Shown: in pieces, positions 9,815 to 19,287 of the stretch
Layout of the letters: the number at the start of each line of letters is the position of its first letter
Position numbering within the stretch: the stretch's first letter is position 1
NCBI RefSeq assembly: GCF_014653785.1
Contig: NZ_BNAS01000001.1
Span: 62,001-126,000 of the forward strand
DNA length: 64,000 nt
Origin: Promicromonospora soli
GTDB lineage: Bacteria; Actinomycetota; Actinomycetes; Actinomycetales; Cellulomonadaceae
Direction: 5' to 3'
Notes under the pieces: generated by a model
The model's input: only the letters and a program-made list of their open reading frames with translations
Databases searched by the model: none
Told to the model about the DNA's origin: nothing
Made by a program: the position numbers and the translations under genes

Positions 9815-10744
9815 GTGATTATTGACATGCCGGATACCACCACCAACCAGGTCAACAAGCGTCTCGTGCGCCTGCGCGACGAGGGCGGTGCGGTGGCCCT
9901 GGGCCGCGTGCTCACCCTCGTCGTGCTGGCCGACGAGCGCGACGTGGAGGAGTCGGTCGAGGCCGCGAACGACGCGAGCCGTGAGCACCCGTGCCGCGTC
10001 ATCGTCGTCGCTCCGGCGGCGCGCGACACCGACGCCCGGCTCGACGCCCAGATCCGCGTGGGCGGTGACGCCGGCGCCTCCGAGGTGGTGGTGCTGCGCG
10101 CCTTCGGCCCGCTCCTGGAGCGGACCGACACCCTCGTGATGCCGCTCCTGCTGCCCGACGCACCGATCGTGGCCTGGTGGCCGCGTGAGGCGCCGGCAGT
10201 ACCGTCCCAGGACCCGGTGGGTGCGATGGCGGCCCGTCGGATCATCGACAGCACCATCGCGAAGAACCCGGTGGAGATGCTCGGCAACCTCGCCGGCGCG
10301 TACGCCCCTGGAGACACCGACCTCGCGTGGGCGCGCGTCACGCTGTGGCGGGCGCTCATCGCCGCGGCCGTCGAGCAGCCGCCGTTCGAGCCCGTGCTTT
10401 CCGTGACGGTCGAGGGGCAGAAGCGGCACACGTCGCTCGACCTGCTCGCGGCCTGGCTCGGCACCCGGCTGAACTGCCCTGCCGAGGTGGTGCGCACCAG
10501 CAGCGACGACGCGATCACCCGCGTGACGCTGGAGCGCCGGAGCGGCCCGATCGTGCTGGACCGTCCCGACGGCCGCACGGTCACGATCACGCAGCCGGGC
10601 AAGCCCGCCCGGCGGATCGCCCTGCCGATCCGCGCGCTCAACGAGGCCCTGATCGAGGAGCTGCGCCGGCTCGACCCGGACGAGGTCTTCGAGGAGACCC
10701 TCATGCGGGGGTTGAAGCAGGTCACCACGCGGACGGCGGCCTGA
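9815..10744 (+). CDS. opcA: Glucose-6-phosphate dehydrogenase assembly protein OpcA
   Basis: OpcA is the allosteric/assembly partner of G6PDH in actinobacteria and cyanobacteria. The 309-residue protein starts MIIDMPDTTTNQVNKRL, the family N-terminus, and contains PIVAWWPREAP and the conserved LWRALIAAAVEQPPF. The start is a GTG at 9815, 49 bases after zwf. The next gene, pgl, overlaps the stop by one base (TGATG). Position between zwf and pgl is the standard actinobacterial order. Confidence 0.95.
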   Translation: MIIDMPDTTTNQVNKRLVRLRDEGGAVALGRVLTLVVLADERDVEESVEAANDASREHPCRVIVVAPAARDTDARLDAQIRVGGDAGASEVVVLRAFGPLLERTDTLVMPLLLPDAPIVAWWPREAPAVPSQDPVGAMAARRIIDSTIAKNPVEMLGNLAGAYAPGDTDLAWARVTLWRALIAAAVEQPPFEPVLSVTVEGQKRHTSLDLLAAWLGTRLNCPAEVVRTSSDDAITRVTLERRSGPIVLDRPDGRTVTITQPGKPARRIALPIRALNEALIEELRRLDPDEVFEETLMRGLKQVTTRTAA

Positions 10745-11517
10745 TGTCTGTGACGACGCCGGTGCGGCTCGTCGTCGTGCACCCCGACAAGGAGGTGCTC
10801 GCGCAGGCCGTGGCCGCGCGGCTGCTCACGCGCGTCCTGGACGTGCAGTCGGTCCGCTCCCCCGTGCACGTGGTGCTCACGGGCGGGACGGTCGGCATCG
10901 CGTCGCTCGCGGCAGTGGCCGCGAGCCCGCTCGTGCCGGCCGTCGACTGGTCGGGTGTCCACCTGTGGTGGGGCGACGAGCGGTTCCTGCCGGACGACGA
11001 CCCGGACCGCAACGAGACGCAGGCCCGGGACGCCCTGCTCGACGGCCTGATCGCCGAGCACGGGCTCCCCGAGGCCAACGTCCACCCCATGCCGGGGCCG
11101 ACGTCGGTGGCGAGTCCCGAGGAGGGCGCCGCGGCCTACGCGGCGCTGCTGGCGGCTGCCGGGCCGGGCGAAGGGGACGGCAGCGCGGTCCCCGCGTTCG
11201 ACGTCCTGCTGCTCGGAATGGGTCCCGACGGGCACGTCGCGTCCCTGTTCCCCGGCCACGAAGGTCTGGCCGCGCGGGGCACGACGACGGGCGTGCACGG
11301 CTCGCCGAAGCCGCCGCCGGAGCGGGTCTCGCTCACGTTCGACGCGATCCGGTCCGCCCGCGAGGTGTGGATCGTCGCGGCGGGCGCCGAGAAGGCGGAG
11401 CAGGTAGCCGCCGCGCTGGCCGGCAAGCCGGTGACGGAGGTGCCCGCCGGGGGCGCCGTCGGGCAGACGCGGACGCTGTGGCTGCTGGACGCGGAAGCGG
11501 CCGGCGGGCCGAAGTAG
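10744..11517 (+). CDS. pgl: 6-phosphogluconolactonase
   Basis: Hydrolyses 6-phosphogluconolactone to 6-phosphogluconate. The 257-residue protein has the NagB/RpiA-like fold motifs: LTGGTVGIASL near residue 40, WWGDERFLPDDDPDRNE, and LLLGMGPDGHVASLFPG with the catalytic His. The start ATG overlaps the opcA stop by one base. Its final codons (Pro-Lys-stop) form part of one arm of a 45-bp perfect palindrome, so the last bases of the coding region double as terminator stem. It ends the pentose-phosphate operon. Confidence 0.95.
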   Translation: MSVTTPVRLVVVHPDKEVLAQAVAARLLTRVLDVQSVRSPVHVVLTGGTVGIASLAAVAASPLVPAVDWSGVHLWWGDERFLPDDDPDRNETQARDALLDGLIAEHGLPEANVHPMPGPTSVASPEEGAAAYAALLAAAGPGEGDGSAVPAFDVLLLGMGPDGHVASLFPGHEGLAARGTTTGVHGSPKPPPERVSLTFDAIRSAREVWIVAAGAEKAEQVAAALAGKPVTEVPAGGAVGQTRTLWLLDAEAAGGPK

Positions 11518-11600
11518 AACCCTGGCGAAGTAGAACTGGAGCGGGACACCCCATCGGGGTGTCCCGCTCCAGTTCTACTTCGCCAGGGTTCTACTTCGGC
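11508..11600. terminator. 45-bp perfect hairpin between convergent pgl and rbpA
   Basis: Bases 11508-11552 pair exactly with 11556-11600 around the loop ATC. Each arm holds the sequence GAAGTAGAAC twice, and the left arm includes the last two codons and stop of pgl. There is no T tract. It separates the convergent pgl (plus) and rbpA (minus) genes and can serve both strands. An uninterrupted 45-bp stem is far longer than an ordinary terminator. Confidence 0.85.
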
Positions 11601-11612
11601 GGCTGAAAACTC

Positions 11613-11975
11613 TTAGCGTGCTATGCGTCCGCCTCGGCGGACCCGCAGTGCCTCCAGCGCCTCCTCCAGGAGGGCGGCGCCGTCCTCGTCAGACCTGCGC
11701 TCCTTCACATAGGCGAGGTGCGTCTTGTACGGCTCGTTCCGCACGGGAGCCGGCGGATTCACCGGGTCCATCCCCGCGGGGAAGCCACAACGCGGGCAGT
11801 CCCACTCCGTGGGGGCCTCCACGTCATCGCCTACGGAGAAGCTCGGTGCTGTCTCGTGCCCGTTGGCACACCAGTAAGAAACTCGGATACGCGGCGCTGT
11901 GTCGCCCCGCTCCGTCTCTCCGAGGGGGCCGGCGCCTACCCGGCTCCCCCGAATCGCATGACCGCCTGATGCCAC
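11613..11975 (-). CDS. rbpA: RNA polymerase-binding protein RbpA
   Basis: Actinobacterial transcription factor that binds RNA polymerase and the principal sigma factor and stabilises open complexes. The 120-residue protein has RVSYWCANGHETAPSF and WDCPRCGFPAG (the core domain with Cys pairs), then the sigma-interaction region KTHLAYVKERRSDEDG and an acidic C-terminus. The GTG start at 11975 has AGAGGGG about nine bases upstream. It is convergent with pgl and 54 bases downstream of secG. Confidence 0.95.
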   Translation of the reverse strand: MASGGHAIRGSRVGAGPLGETERGDTAPRIRVSYWCANGHETAPSFSVGDDVEAPTEWDCPRCGFPAGMDPVNPPAPVRNEPYKTHLAYVKERRSDEDGAALLEEALEALRVRRGGRIAR

Positions 11976-12029
11976 GTCTGTCGTCCCCTCTGTGTGTGGC
12001 CGTCAGCTGCTAGGCGCCTGGCGACCGGG

Positions 12030-12272
12030 TCAGCTGACCTTCTGGATGAGTCCGAGCAGGACGATCACCACGGCCCACACGAGGGCGAACGCGATTGTGA
12101 TGCGATTGAGGTTCCGCTCGGCCACACCGGACGAGCCGGCTCCCATCGAGATACCGCCACCGAACATGTCGGACAGTCCGCCACCCTTGCCCTTGTGGAG
12201 CAGGATGAGCATGGTGAGGAAGCCACTGGTCAGGACCAGCAGAACTTCCAGGATGATGCGGAGCGCGTCCAC
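12030..12272 (-). CDS. secG: Preprotein translocase subunit SecG
   Basis: Small membrane subunit of the SecYEG protein-export channel. The 80-residue protein has two transmembrane helices (about 5-25 and 58-78) joined by the diagnostic loop KGKGGGLSDMFGGG. The GTG start at 12272 has GAGGA upstream. It follows tpiA on the same strand in the conserved gap-pgk-tpiA-secG order, but 249 bases with two hairpins separate it from tpiA, so it may have its own promoter. Confidence 0.95.
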   Translation of the reverse strand: MDALRIILEVLLVLTSGFLTMLILLHKGKGGGLSDMFGGGISMGAGSSGVAERNLNRITIAFALVWAVVIVLLGLIQKVS

Positions 12273-12362
12273 GGTTCACGTCCTCGGTTATAGGTGTGCC
12301 GGGGCGTCACCCGGCGGCGGATCGGTCAAGAGTAAGCGAGACGCACCTCACAGTGCTAACGC

Positions 12363-12394
12363 CCTGCTCAGGGGTCTGTAGCGCCCTGAGCAGG
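12363..12394. terminator. 11-bp hairpin upstream of secG
   Basis: CCTGCTCAGGG (12363-12373) pairs perfectly with CCCTGAGCAGG (12384-12394) around a 10-base loop. It lies in the tpiA-secG gap, so it could be a second tpiA terminator or a structure in the secG leader. No T tract follows on either strand. Confidence 0.5.
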
Positions 12395-12454
12395 AGTCAC
12401 ACCTGGAACATCACGCTGAGCGAGGGTACCTCAGGCAGATTGCGGGAACACACG

Positions 12455-12521
12455 TTGGTTGTGGGCGCGATCGTTACGCTTACCTGCCCGGTTTAGGCGC
12501 AACGATCGCGCCCACAACCAA
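12455..12521 (-). terminator. 21-bp perfect hairpin abutting the tpiA stop
   Basis: Bases 12455-12475 (TTGGTTGTGGGCGCGATCGTT is the arm; 21 bp) pair exactly with 12501-12521, with a 25-base loop. The right arm ends one base before the tpiA stop codon. It probably terminates the gap-pgk-tpiA transcript. It lacks a T tract, as is common in high-GC actinobacteria. Confidence 0.7.
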
Positions 12522-13316
12522 TCAGGCGGTGACGTGGGACTGGTAGCGGGCGATCCTTGCGAACTCTTCCGGGTCGAGGCTGGCCCCGCCCACGAGGGCG
12601 CCGTCGACGTCGGGCTGCGCCATGATCTGCGCGACGTTGCCCGACTTCACCGAGCCGCCGTACAGCACGCGCACGCCGTCGGCGACGTCCGGGTCGCACA
12701 GCTCACCGAGCACCCGGCGGATCGCACCGCAGACCTCCTGCGCGTCCTCCGGGGTCGCGACCTCGCCCGTGCCGATGGCCCAGACGGGCTCGTAGGCGAT
12801 GACGATCTTCGCGATCTGCTCGGTCGGGACGTCGGCCAGCGCGGCCTCGACCTGCGCCAGGGTGTACGAGACCTGGTCGCCCGCCTTACGGACGTCCAGG
12901 CCCTCGCCGACGCACAGGATCGGGGTCAGGCCGTGAGCGAAGGCCGCACGCACCTTCGCGTTCACCAGGTCGTCGGACTCGCCGTGGTGCTCGCGGCGCT
13001 CCGAGTGCCCGATCAGCACGTAGGTGCAGCCGAGCTTCGCGAGCATCGACCCGGAGATCTCGCCCGTGTAGGCGCCGGACTCGTGCTTGGAGATGTCCTG
13101 GGCGCCGTAGACGAGCTCCAGCTTGTCGGCGTCGACCAGCGTCTGCACGGAGCGCAGGTCGGTGAACGGCGGGATGACCGCAACCTCCACCGCTGCGTAG
13201 TCGTGCTTGGCGTCCTTCAGGGTCCAGGAAAGCTTCTGGACCGTGCTGATCGCCTGCTGGTGGTCCAGGTTCATCTTCCAGTTGCCCGCCATCAGCGGCG
13301 TGCGGGTGGTAGCCAC
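12522..13316 (-). CDS. tpiA: Triosephosphate isomerase
   Basis: Interconverts dihydroxyacetone phosphate and glyceraldehyde 3-phosphate in glycolysis. The 264-residue TIM barrel shows AGNWKMN near residue 10 (Asn and Lys of the active site), the catalytic-His motif IGHSERR, and the catalytic-Glu loop [14 protein letters not shown], then [11 protein letters not shown] for phosphate binding. The GTG start at 13316 has GAAGGAAG upstream. It lies 67 bases after pgk in the gap-pgk-tpiA run. Confidence 0.97.
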   Translation of the reverse strand: MATTRTPLMAGNWKMNLDHQQAISTVQKLSWTLKDAKHDYAAVEVAVIPPFTDLRSVQTLVDADKLELVYGAQDISKHESGAYTGEISGSMLAKLGCTYVLIGHSERREHHGESDDLVNAKVRAAFAHGLTPILCVGEGLDVRKAGDQVSYTLAQVEAALADVPTEQIAKIVIAYEPVWAIGTGEVATPEDAQEVCGAIRRVLGELCDPDVADGVRVLYGGSVKSGNVAQIMAQPDVDGALVGGASLDPEEFARIARYQSHVTA

Positions 13317-13383
13317 GTGTTTCTTCCTTCGTTGAGAGGCTGTGCTTGGGTGCCCGGCTGAGCCGGGGAACTGGTAGGTCGGC

Positions 13384-14583
13384 TCAGTCGGCGAGGACGG
13401 TCAGTCCGGGGAGCTCCTTGCCCTCCAGCAGCTCCAGGCTCGCGCCTCCACCGGTCGAGATGTGGCTGAACCCGGCCTCGTCGAAGCCGAGCGCGCGCAC
13501 GGCCGCGGCCGAGTCGCCGCCGCCCACGATGGAGAACCCGCCGGCCGCCGTCGCCTCGATGATGCCCTGGGCCACGGCCTTGGTGCCCGCGGCGAACGCC
13601 TCGAACTCGAAGACGCCCATGGGGCCGTTCCACGCGATGGTCTTGGCATCGGCCAGCTTGTCGGCGAACAGCTTGCCCGACTCGGGGCCGATGTCGAGGC
13701 CGATCGTGCCGTCCGGGATCTCGTCGGCGCCGACGACCTGGTGCGGCGCGTCCGCGGCGAACGAGTCCGCCGCGACGATGTCGACGGGCAGCACGATCTC
13801 GACGCCGTTCTCCTCCGCCGTGGTGATGTAGCCCTTGACGGTCTCGATCTGGTCCTCCTCCAGCAGGCTGTTGCCCACCGACAGCCCCTTGGCCGCGAGG
13901 AACGTGAAGACCATGCCACCGCCGATGAGCAGGCGGTCCGCCTTGGTCAGCAGGTTCGCGATGACGCCCAGCTTGTCGGACACCTTGGAGCCACCGAGCA
14001 CGACGGCGTAGGGGCGCTCCGGGTCGCCGGTCGCCTTCGACAGCGACTCGACCTCGCCCAGCACCAGGTCACCGGCCGCCGCGGGCAGCACCTGCGCGAC
14101 GTCGTACACCGACGCCTGCTTGCGGTGCACCACGCCGAAGCCGTCCGAGACGAACGCGTCCGCGAGCTGCGCCAGCTCGCCGGCGAGCTCGGCGCGCTCG
14201 GCGTCGGCCTTCGAGGTCTCGCGGGCGTCGAACCGGACGTTCTCCAGGAGGGCTACCTGGCCGTCGGCCAGGGCCTCGACCGTCTTCTTGGCCGACGGGC
14301 CCACGAGGTCCTCGGCGAGCACGACGTCCTGCCCGAGCAGCTCGCCGAGGCGGGCCGCGACCGGCGCGAGGGAGTACTGCGGGTCCGGCGTGCCCTTGGG
14401 GCGGCCGAGGTGGGCCATGACGATGACGCGGGCTCCGGCGTCGGTCAGCCGCTTCAGCGTCGGCAGAGCGGCGCGGATGCGCCCGTCGTCGGTAATGGTC
14501 GTCCCGTCGAGCGGGACGTTGAAGTCGGAGCGGACCAGGACGCGCTTGCCGCGCAGGTCGCCGAGGGAGTCGATGGTCTTCAT
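13384..14583 (-). CDS. pgk: Phosphoglycerate kinase
   Basis: Transfers phosphate from 1,3-bisphosphoglycerate to ADP. The 399-residue length matches the family. Motifs: [14 protein letters not shown] near residue 15, [12 protein letters not shown], the Lys and Gly-rich hinge [20 protein letters not shown] and the C-terminal nucleotide site GGGDSAAA. The ATG at 14583 ([10 protein letters not shown]) has GGAG seven bases upstream; a longer frame reaching 14679 lies in the gap-pgk spacer and is not supported. Between gap and tpiA. Confidence 0.97.
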   Translation of the reverse strand: MKTIDSLGDLRGKRVLVRSDFNVPLDGTTITDDGRIRAALPTLKRLTDAGARVIVMAHLGRPKGTPDPQYSLAPVAARLGELLGQDVVLAEDLVGPSAKKTVEALADGQVALLENVRFDARETSKADAERAELAGELAQLADAFVSDGFGVVHRKQASVYDVAQVLPAAAGDLVLGEVESLSKATGDPERPYAVVLGGSKVSDKLGVIANLLTKADRLLIGGGMVFTFLAAKGLSVGNSLLEEDQIETVKGYITTAEENGVEIVLPVDIVAADSFAADAPHQVVGADEIPDGTIGLDIGPESGKLFADKLADAKTIAWNGPMGVFEFEAFAAGTKAVAQGIIEATAAGGFSIVGGGDSAAAVRALGFDEAGFSHISTGGGASLELLEGKELPGLTVLAD

Positions 14584-14715
14584 AGGAGCACTCCAGGTCG
14601 AGGTACCGGCAGACAGGGTCTTCGCCAGTCGGGGTTCCGTCACATGACGACGTCCGCGTGCGCCGGCTGGCCGATGCACACGCGGACGTCGGGGTTCACG
14701 CTGGGGAGAAAGCGG

Positions 14716-15990
<1,275 letters not shown>

Positions 15991-16971
15991 TCAAAGATCG
16001 AGGAGGTCGGCGGGCAGTCCCGCCTCCGTGTCGGGGATGCCGAGCTCGAGGGCGCGCTTGTCCGCCGTCGACAGCAGGCGGCGGATGCGCCCCGCCACGG
16101 CGTCCTTGGACAGCTGCGGCTCGGCCAGGCGCCCCAGCTCCTCCAGCGACGCCTGCTTGTGCGCGAGGCGCAGCTCGCCGGCCTGGCGCAGGTGGTCGGG
16201 CAGCTCGTCGCCCAGGATCTCGAAGGCCCGCTGGACGCGCGCGCCCGCCGCGACGGCGGCCCGGGCGGAGCGGCGCAGGTTCGCGTCGTCGAAGTTCGCC
16301 AGGCGGTTCGCGGTACCGCGCACCTCGCGGCGCTCCCGGCGCTCCTCCCAGACCTTGAGCGTCTCCGGGGCGCCGATGCGCTCCAGCATCCGGCCGATGG
16401 AGTCACCGTCGCGGATCACCACGCGGTCGATGCCGCGCACCTCGCGGGACTTGGCCGCCACGCCGAGGCGGCGGGCCGCGCCGACGAGCGCGAGCGCCGC
16501 CTCCGGCCCGGGGCTGGTCACCTCGAGCGCCATGGACCGGCCGGGCTCGGTCAGGGAGCCGTGCGCCAGGAACGCGCCGCGCCACACGGCCTCGGCCTCC
16601 TGCACGCCCGCGGACACGACCTCGGGCGCCAGGCCGCGCACGGGGCGGCCGCGTGCGTCGAGGAGTCCGGTCTGGCGGGCGAGCGACTCGCCCTCGCGCA
16701 CCACGCGCACCACGAACCGGGAGCTTTTCCGCAGGCCACCGGCCTGGACCACGATGAGCTCGCTCGTGTGCCCGTACAGGTCGTGGATGGCATGCCGCAG
16801 CCGGGTCGCCGCCGACTCGGTGTCGAGCTCAGCCTCGATCACTACCCGACCGGAGATGATGTGGAGGCCGCCGGAGAACCGCAGCGTCGCGGAGACCTCT
16901 GCCTTGCGGCACGACGTCTTCGCCACCCTCACCCGCGCGAGCTCCTCCTTGACCTGTCCCGTGAGCGCCAT
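15991..16971 (-). CDS. whiA: DNA-binding protein WhiA
   Basis: WhiA couples developmental or cell-division gene control in Gram-positives (a sporulation regulator in Streptomyces). The 326-residue protein has the degenerate LAGLIDADG homing-endonuclease-like domain ([19 protein letters not shown]) and a C-terminal helix-turn-helix (about 225-300, with [15 protein letters not shown] and [15 protein letters not shown]). WhiA normally follows rapZ-yvcK directly. Here yvcK lies about 14.8 kb upstream, separated by the sulfur operon, whose last gene ends only 80 bases before whiA on the same strand. Read-through from that operon is therefore possible. Confidence 0.95.
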   Translation of the reverse strand: MALTGQVKEELARVRVAKTSCRKAEVSATLRFSGGLHIISGRVVIEAELDTESAATRLRHAIHDLYGHTSELIVVQAGGLRKSSRFVVRVVREGESLARQTGLLDARGRPVRGLAPEVVSAGVQEAEAVWRGAFLAHGSLTEPGRSMALEVTSPGPEAALALVGAARRLGVAAKSREVRGIDRVVIRDGDSIGRMLERIGAPETLKVWEERRERREVRGTANRLANFDDANLRRSARAAVAAGARVQRAFEILGDELPDHLRQAGELRLAHKQASLEELGRLAEPQLSKDAVAGRIRRLLSTADKRALELGIPDTEAGLPADLLDL

Positions 16972-17051
16972 GGCGTCATCCTGCCATGGTCAAGCACCGC
17001 GTAACCCAGTGGAATCGCGGAAACACGGGCGAATTGTCCCGGCGTGTCGCC

Positions 17052-17570
17052 TCACAGGTCGTTCACCATGCGATATGCGCGGTCGTGATAGACCAGCGGC
17101 GGCGCCCCGGAGGCCACGGCGCAGGACAACGCCCGCACCGACACCAGGTGGCTGTCCCCCACCGGCGTGCGCTGCACCACCCGCCCGCGCAGCCAGGCCA
17201 CCGCACCCTCGATGACGGGCTCCCCCGTCGGCAGCGGCGCCCAGCCGCCGTCGGCGAACCGGTCGATCCCGCTGGTCGCGAACCGCGCGGAGACGTCGGC
17301 CTGCCCCGCGGCGAGAAAGCTGATCGCCACGGTGCGGGCCCGTGCCAGGGCAGGCCACGAGGAGGAGGTGGTCGCCAGCGAGAACGCCACCGACGGCGGC
17401 GCGGCCGACACCGAGATGACCGACGTCGCGGTGAACCCGACCGGCCGGTCGCCGTCGGCCAGCGCGACGACCGCCACCCCGGCGGGGTGCCGCCGGAAGA
17501 CCGCCTTGAACTCGTCCGAGCGCACCCCCGGGCCGGTCAGGACGCTCAGGTCGGTCAGCTCCGCGGTCAC
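17052..17570 (-). CDS. Flavin reductase family protein (FMN-binding split barrel)
   Basis: A 172-residue flavin reductase of the split-barrel type, which supplies reduced FMN to two-component monooxygenases. The family pattern is visible: FRRHPAGVAVVAL, PVGFTATSVISVSAAPPSVAFSL, and FLAAGQADVSARFA. The C-terminal part has DSHLVSVRAL and PLVYHDRAYRM, the usual family ending. The GTG start overlaps the upstream FMN reductase stop as GTGA. It is the last gene of the 14-gene operon and most likely serves the three luciferase-like oxygenases encoded just upstream. Confidence 0.85.
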   Translation of the reverse strand: MTAELTDLSVLTGPGVRSDEFKAVFRRHPAGVAVVALADGDRPVGFTATSVISVSAAPPSVAFSLATTSSSWPALARARTVAISFLAAGQADVSARFATSGIDRFADGGWAPLPTGEPVIEGAVAWLRGRVVQRTPVGDSHLVSVRALSCAVASGAPPLVYHDRAYRMVNDL

Positions 17571-18127
17571 GGGGCCACCCCCGCCAGCGGCGCGGGGACG
17601 GCCCGGCCGAGCGTCGCCGCCCAGCGCGCGGCCCAGGCCTCGAGCGGCTGCCCGACGTCGGCCAGCTGGTCCTCGGTCACGGCGAACGTCCGCGCGGGCA
17701 CCACGGCGCCGAGCTCGACCAGCACCGGCCGCAGGTGCACCTCCCCCGCCAGCGCGTGTGCGGGGCTCGCGGAGACCACGACGGGTACCGCGACGACGCC
17801 CGCGAGCGCGTCGGGGCCGTAGCCGTCCAGGAACGCCTTGAGGAGGCCGGTGTAGGACGCCTTGTAGACCGGCGTCGCCACCACCACCAGCCGCGCCGCC
17901 GCCACCCGGTCCCGGGCCGCGGTCACGGCGGCCGACCCGGTCAGGATCTCGGGGGCGAGCAGCGCCAGGTCGACCGGGTCGGTCCCGGGCAGGGCCAGCG
18001 AGCCCGCCAGCCGGCGTCCGACCGCCTGCGCCACGCCCAGGGTGCGTGAACCCGGCCGCGGGTTGCCGCTGACGACCACCAGGCCGCCCGGGTGGTGATC
18101 CGTCTGCTGATCCGTGTGCGCGGTCAT
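17567..18127 (-). CDS. NADPH-dependent FMN reductase (SsuE/MsuE-like)
   Basis: A 186-residue flavodoxin-fold reductase. The phosphate-binding loop VVVSGNPRPGSRT near residue 17 and the ATPVYKASYTGLLKAFLDGYG segment are typical of SsuE/MsuE proteins, which make FMNH2 for alkanesulfonate-type monooxygenases. The start ATG overlaps the preceding monooxygenase stop (ATGA), so the two are translationally coupled. A second, unrelated flavin reductase follows immediately; having both types side by side suggests high FMNH2 demand or partner specificity. Confidence 0.85.
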   Translation of the reverse strand: MTAHTDQQTDHHPGGLVVVSGNPRPGSRTLGVAQAVGRRLAGSLALPGTDPVDLALLAPEILTGSAAVTAARDRVAAARLVVVATPVYKASYTGLLKAFLDGYGPDALAGVVAVPVVVSASPAHALAGEVHLRPVLVELGAVVPARTFAVTEDQLADVGQPLEAWAARWAATLGRAVPAPLAGVAP

Positions 18128-19287
18128 ACCGTCACCTCCGTCTTTGTCGTGTCTCTCTGCTTCGTGTCTCGCTTCGTGCGGGCAGGCGGGTCGACGGCGG
18201 TGAACCCAGCGGCCCGCCGCTCGTCGCGCGGGCCCCACAGGTCCGTCCGGACCTCGGCCCGCACCTGCGGAACCACCTCCTGGGCGAACCGGCGCAGCAC
18301 GTCCTCCTGCTGCGCCGGTTCGAGCAGGTGGTTCACCGACACCGCCTGCAGCACGTGCCCGAAGGTGGAGTGGTAGTCGAGGATCTTGTTGACCACGTCC
18401 TCGGGCGAGCCCACCAGCGCCGGGCCGCGTTCGACGGCCTCCTCGAGGGTGCGGAAGCTGGTGACCTCGCCGATGGCGCCCGGCGCGTGCTTCCGCGCGT
18501 CCTGCTGGCGCACCTGGCCCTCGTAGATCGGCCGGTACTGCTCGACCGCCTCTTCGGTGGTGTCGGCCAGGAACAGGCCGCCCGACCCCGCGCCGACGAA
18601 CCCGTACGCCGGGTCGTGCCCCGCGGCCGCGTATCGCTCGCGGTACCGGTCGATGAGCACGCCGTAGTTCTCGCGGGGCTGCAGCGCGTTGGCGCTGACG
18701 ATCGGGTCCCCGTGCTCTGCCGCGAGGTCGACGGCGAACTGCGACGTCGCCGAGCCGTGCCAGATGCGGAACGGCCCCGCGAACGGGCGTGGCAGCGTGG
18801 TCGCGTGCTCCAGCTTTTGCCGGTGCCTGCCCTCCCACGTGACGTCCTCGCCGGCGAGCAGGAGCCGCAGGAGCTCGTAGTTCTCGCGCAGGTATTCGTA
18901 CTGCTTGGCGATGTCGAGGCCGAGCAACGGGTACTGCAGGTCCTCGTTGCCCTTGCCGATGACGATCTCAAGGCGGCCGCGGCTGAGCTGGTCGACGGTC
19001 GCCAGGTCCTCCGCGAGCCGGATCGGGTCGTGCAGGGACAGTACGGTGACACCCGTCGACAGCAGGATGCGGGACGTGCGGGCGGCGATCGCCCCGAGGA
19101 TGACGGTCGGGGCGGACGACAGCACCGGGCCCGCGTGCCGCTCCCCCACGGCGAAGGAGTCGAACCCGAGCTCCTCCGCGAGGACCGCCGTGTCGACGAT
19201 CCGGTTCAGCCGGTCGGCGGGCGGCACCTCCGCGCCCGTGACGGGGTGCGGCGGGTTGAAGGCGATGTCCAGGACCTGGAAACGCAT
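18124..19287 (-). CDS. LLM-class FMN-dependent monooxygenase (third of three)
   Basis: A 387-residue bacterial luciferase-like TIM-barrel enzyme. Family features: DTAVLAEELGFDSFAVGERH, TSRILLSTGVTVLSLHDPIRLAEDLATVDQLSRGR, and a C-terminal ALVGSPEDVVNKILDY. Such enzymes use FMNH2 and O2 to oxidise or cleave substrates such as sulfonates or sulfur ethers. It overlaps the upstream SsuD-like gene by one base (TGATG) and the downstream reductase by four bases. The Lys/Arg-rich tail (last 25 residues) is unusual and probably disordered. Substrate unknown. Confidence 0.82.
   Translation of the reverse strand: MRFQVLDIAFNPPHPVTGAEVPPADRLNRIVDTAVLAEELGFDSFAVGERHAGPVLSSAPTVILGAIAARTSRILLSTGVTVLSLHDPIRLAEDLATVDQLSRGRLEIVIGKGNEDLQYPLLGLDIAKQYEYLRENYELLRLLLAGEDVTWEGRHRQKLEHATTLPRPFAGPFRIWHGSATSQFAVDLAAEHGDPIVSANALQPRENYGVLIDRYRERYAAAGHDPAYGFVGAGSGGLFLADTTEEAVEQYRPIYEGQVRQQDARKHAPGAIGEVTSFRTLEEAVERGPALVGSPEDVVNKILDYHSTFGHVLQAVSVNHLLEPAQQEDVLRRFAQEVVPQVRAEVRTDLWGPRDERRAAGFTAVDPPARTKRDTKQRDTTKTEVTV

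Noticed and set aside
11508-11600. Miniature transposable element
   Set aside because: The palindrome is continuous with the pgl coding end, has no target-site duplication and no second copy in the window.
12273-12521. tRNA gene next to secG, as in some bacteria
   Set aside because: No cloverleaf, no GGTTCGA-like T loop and no CCA end; only two hairpins are present.
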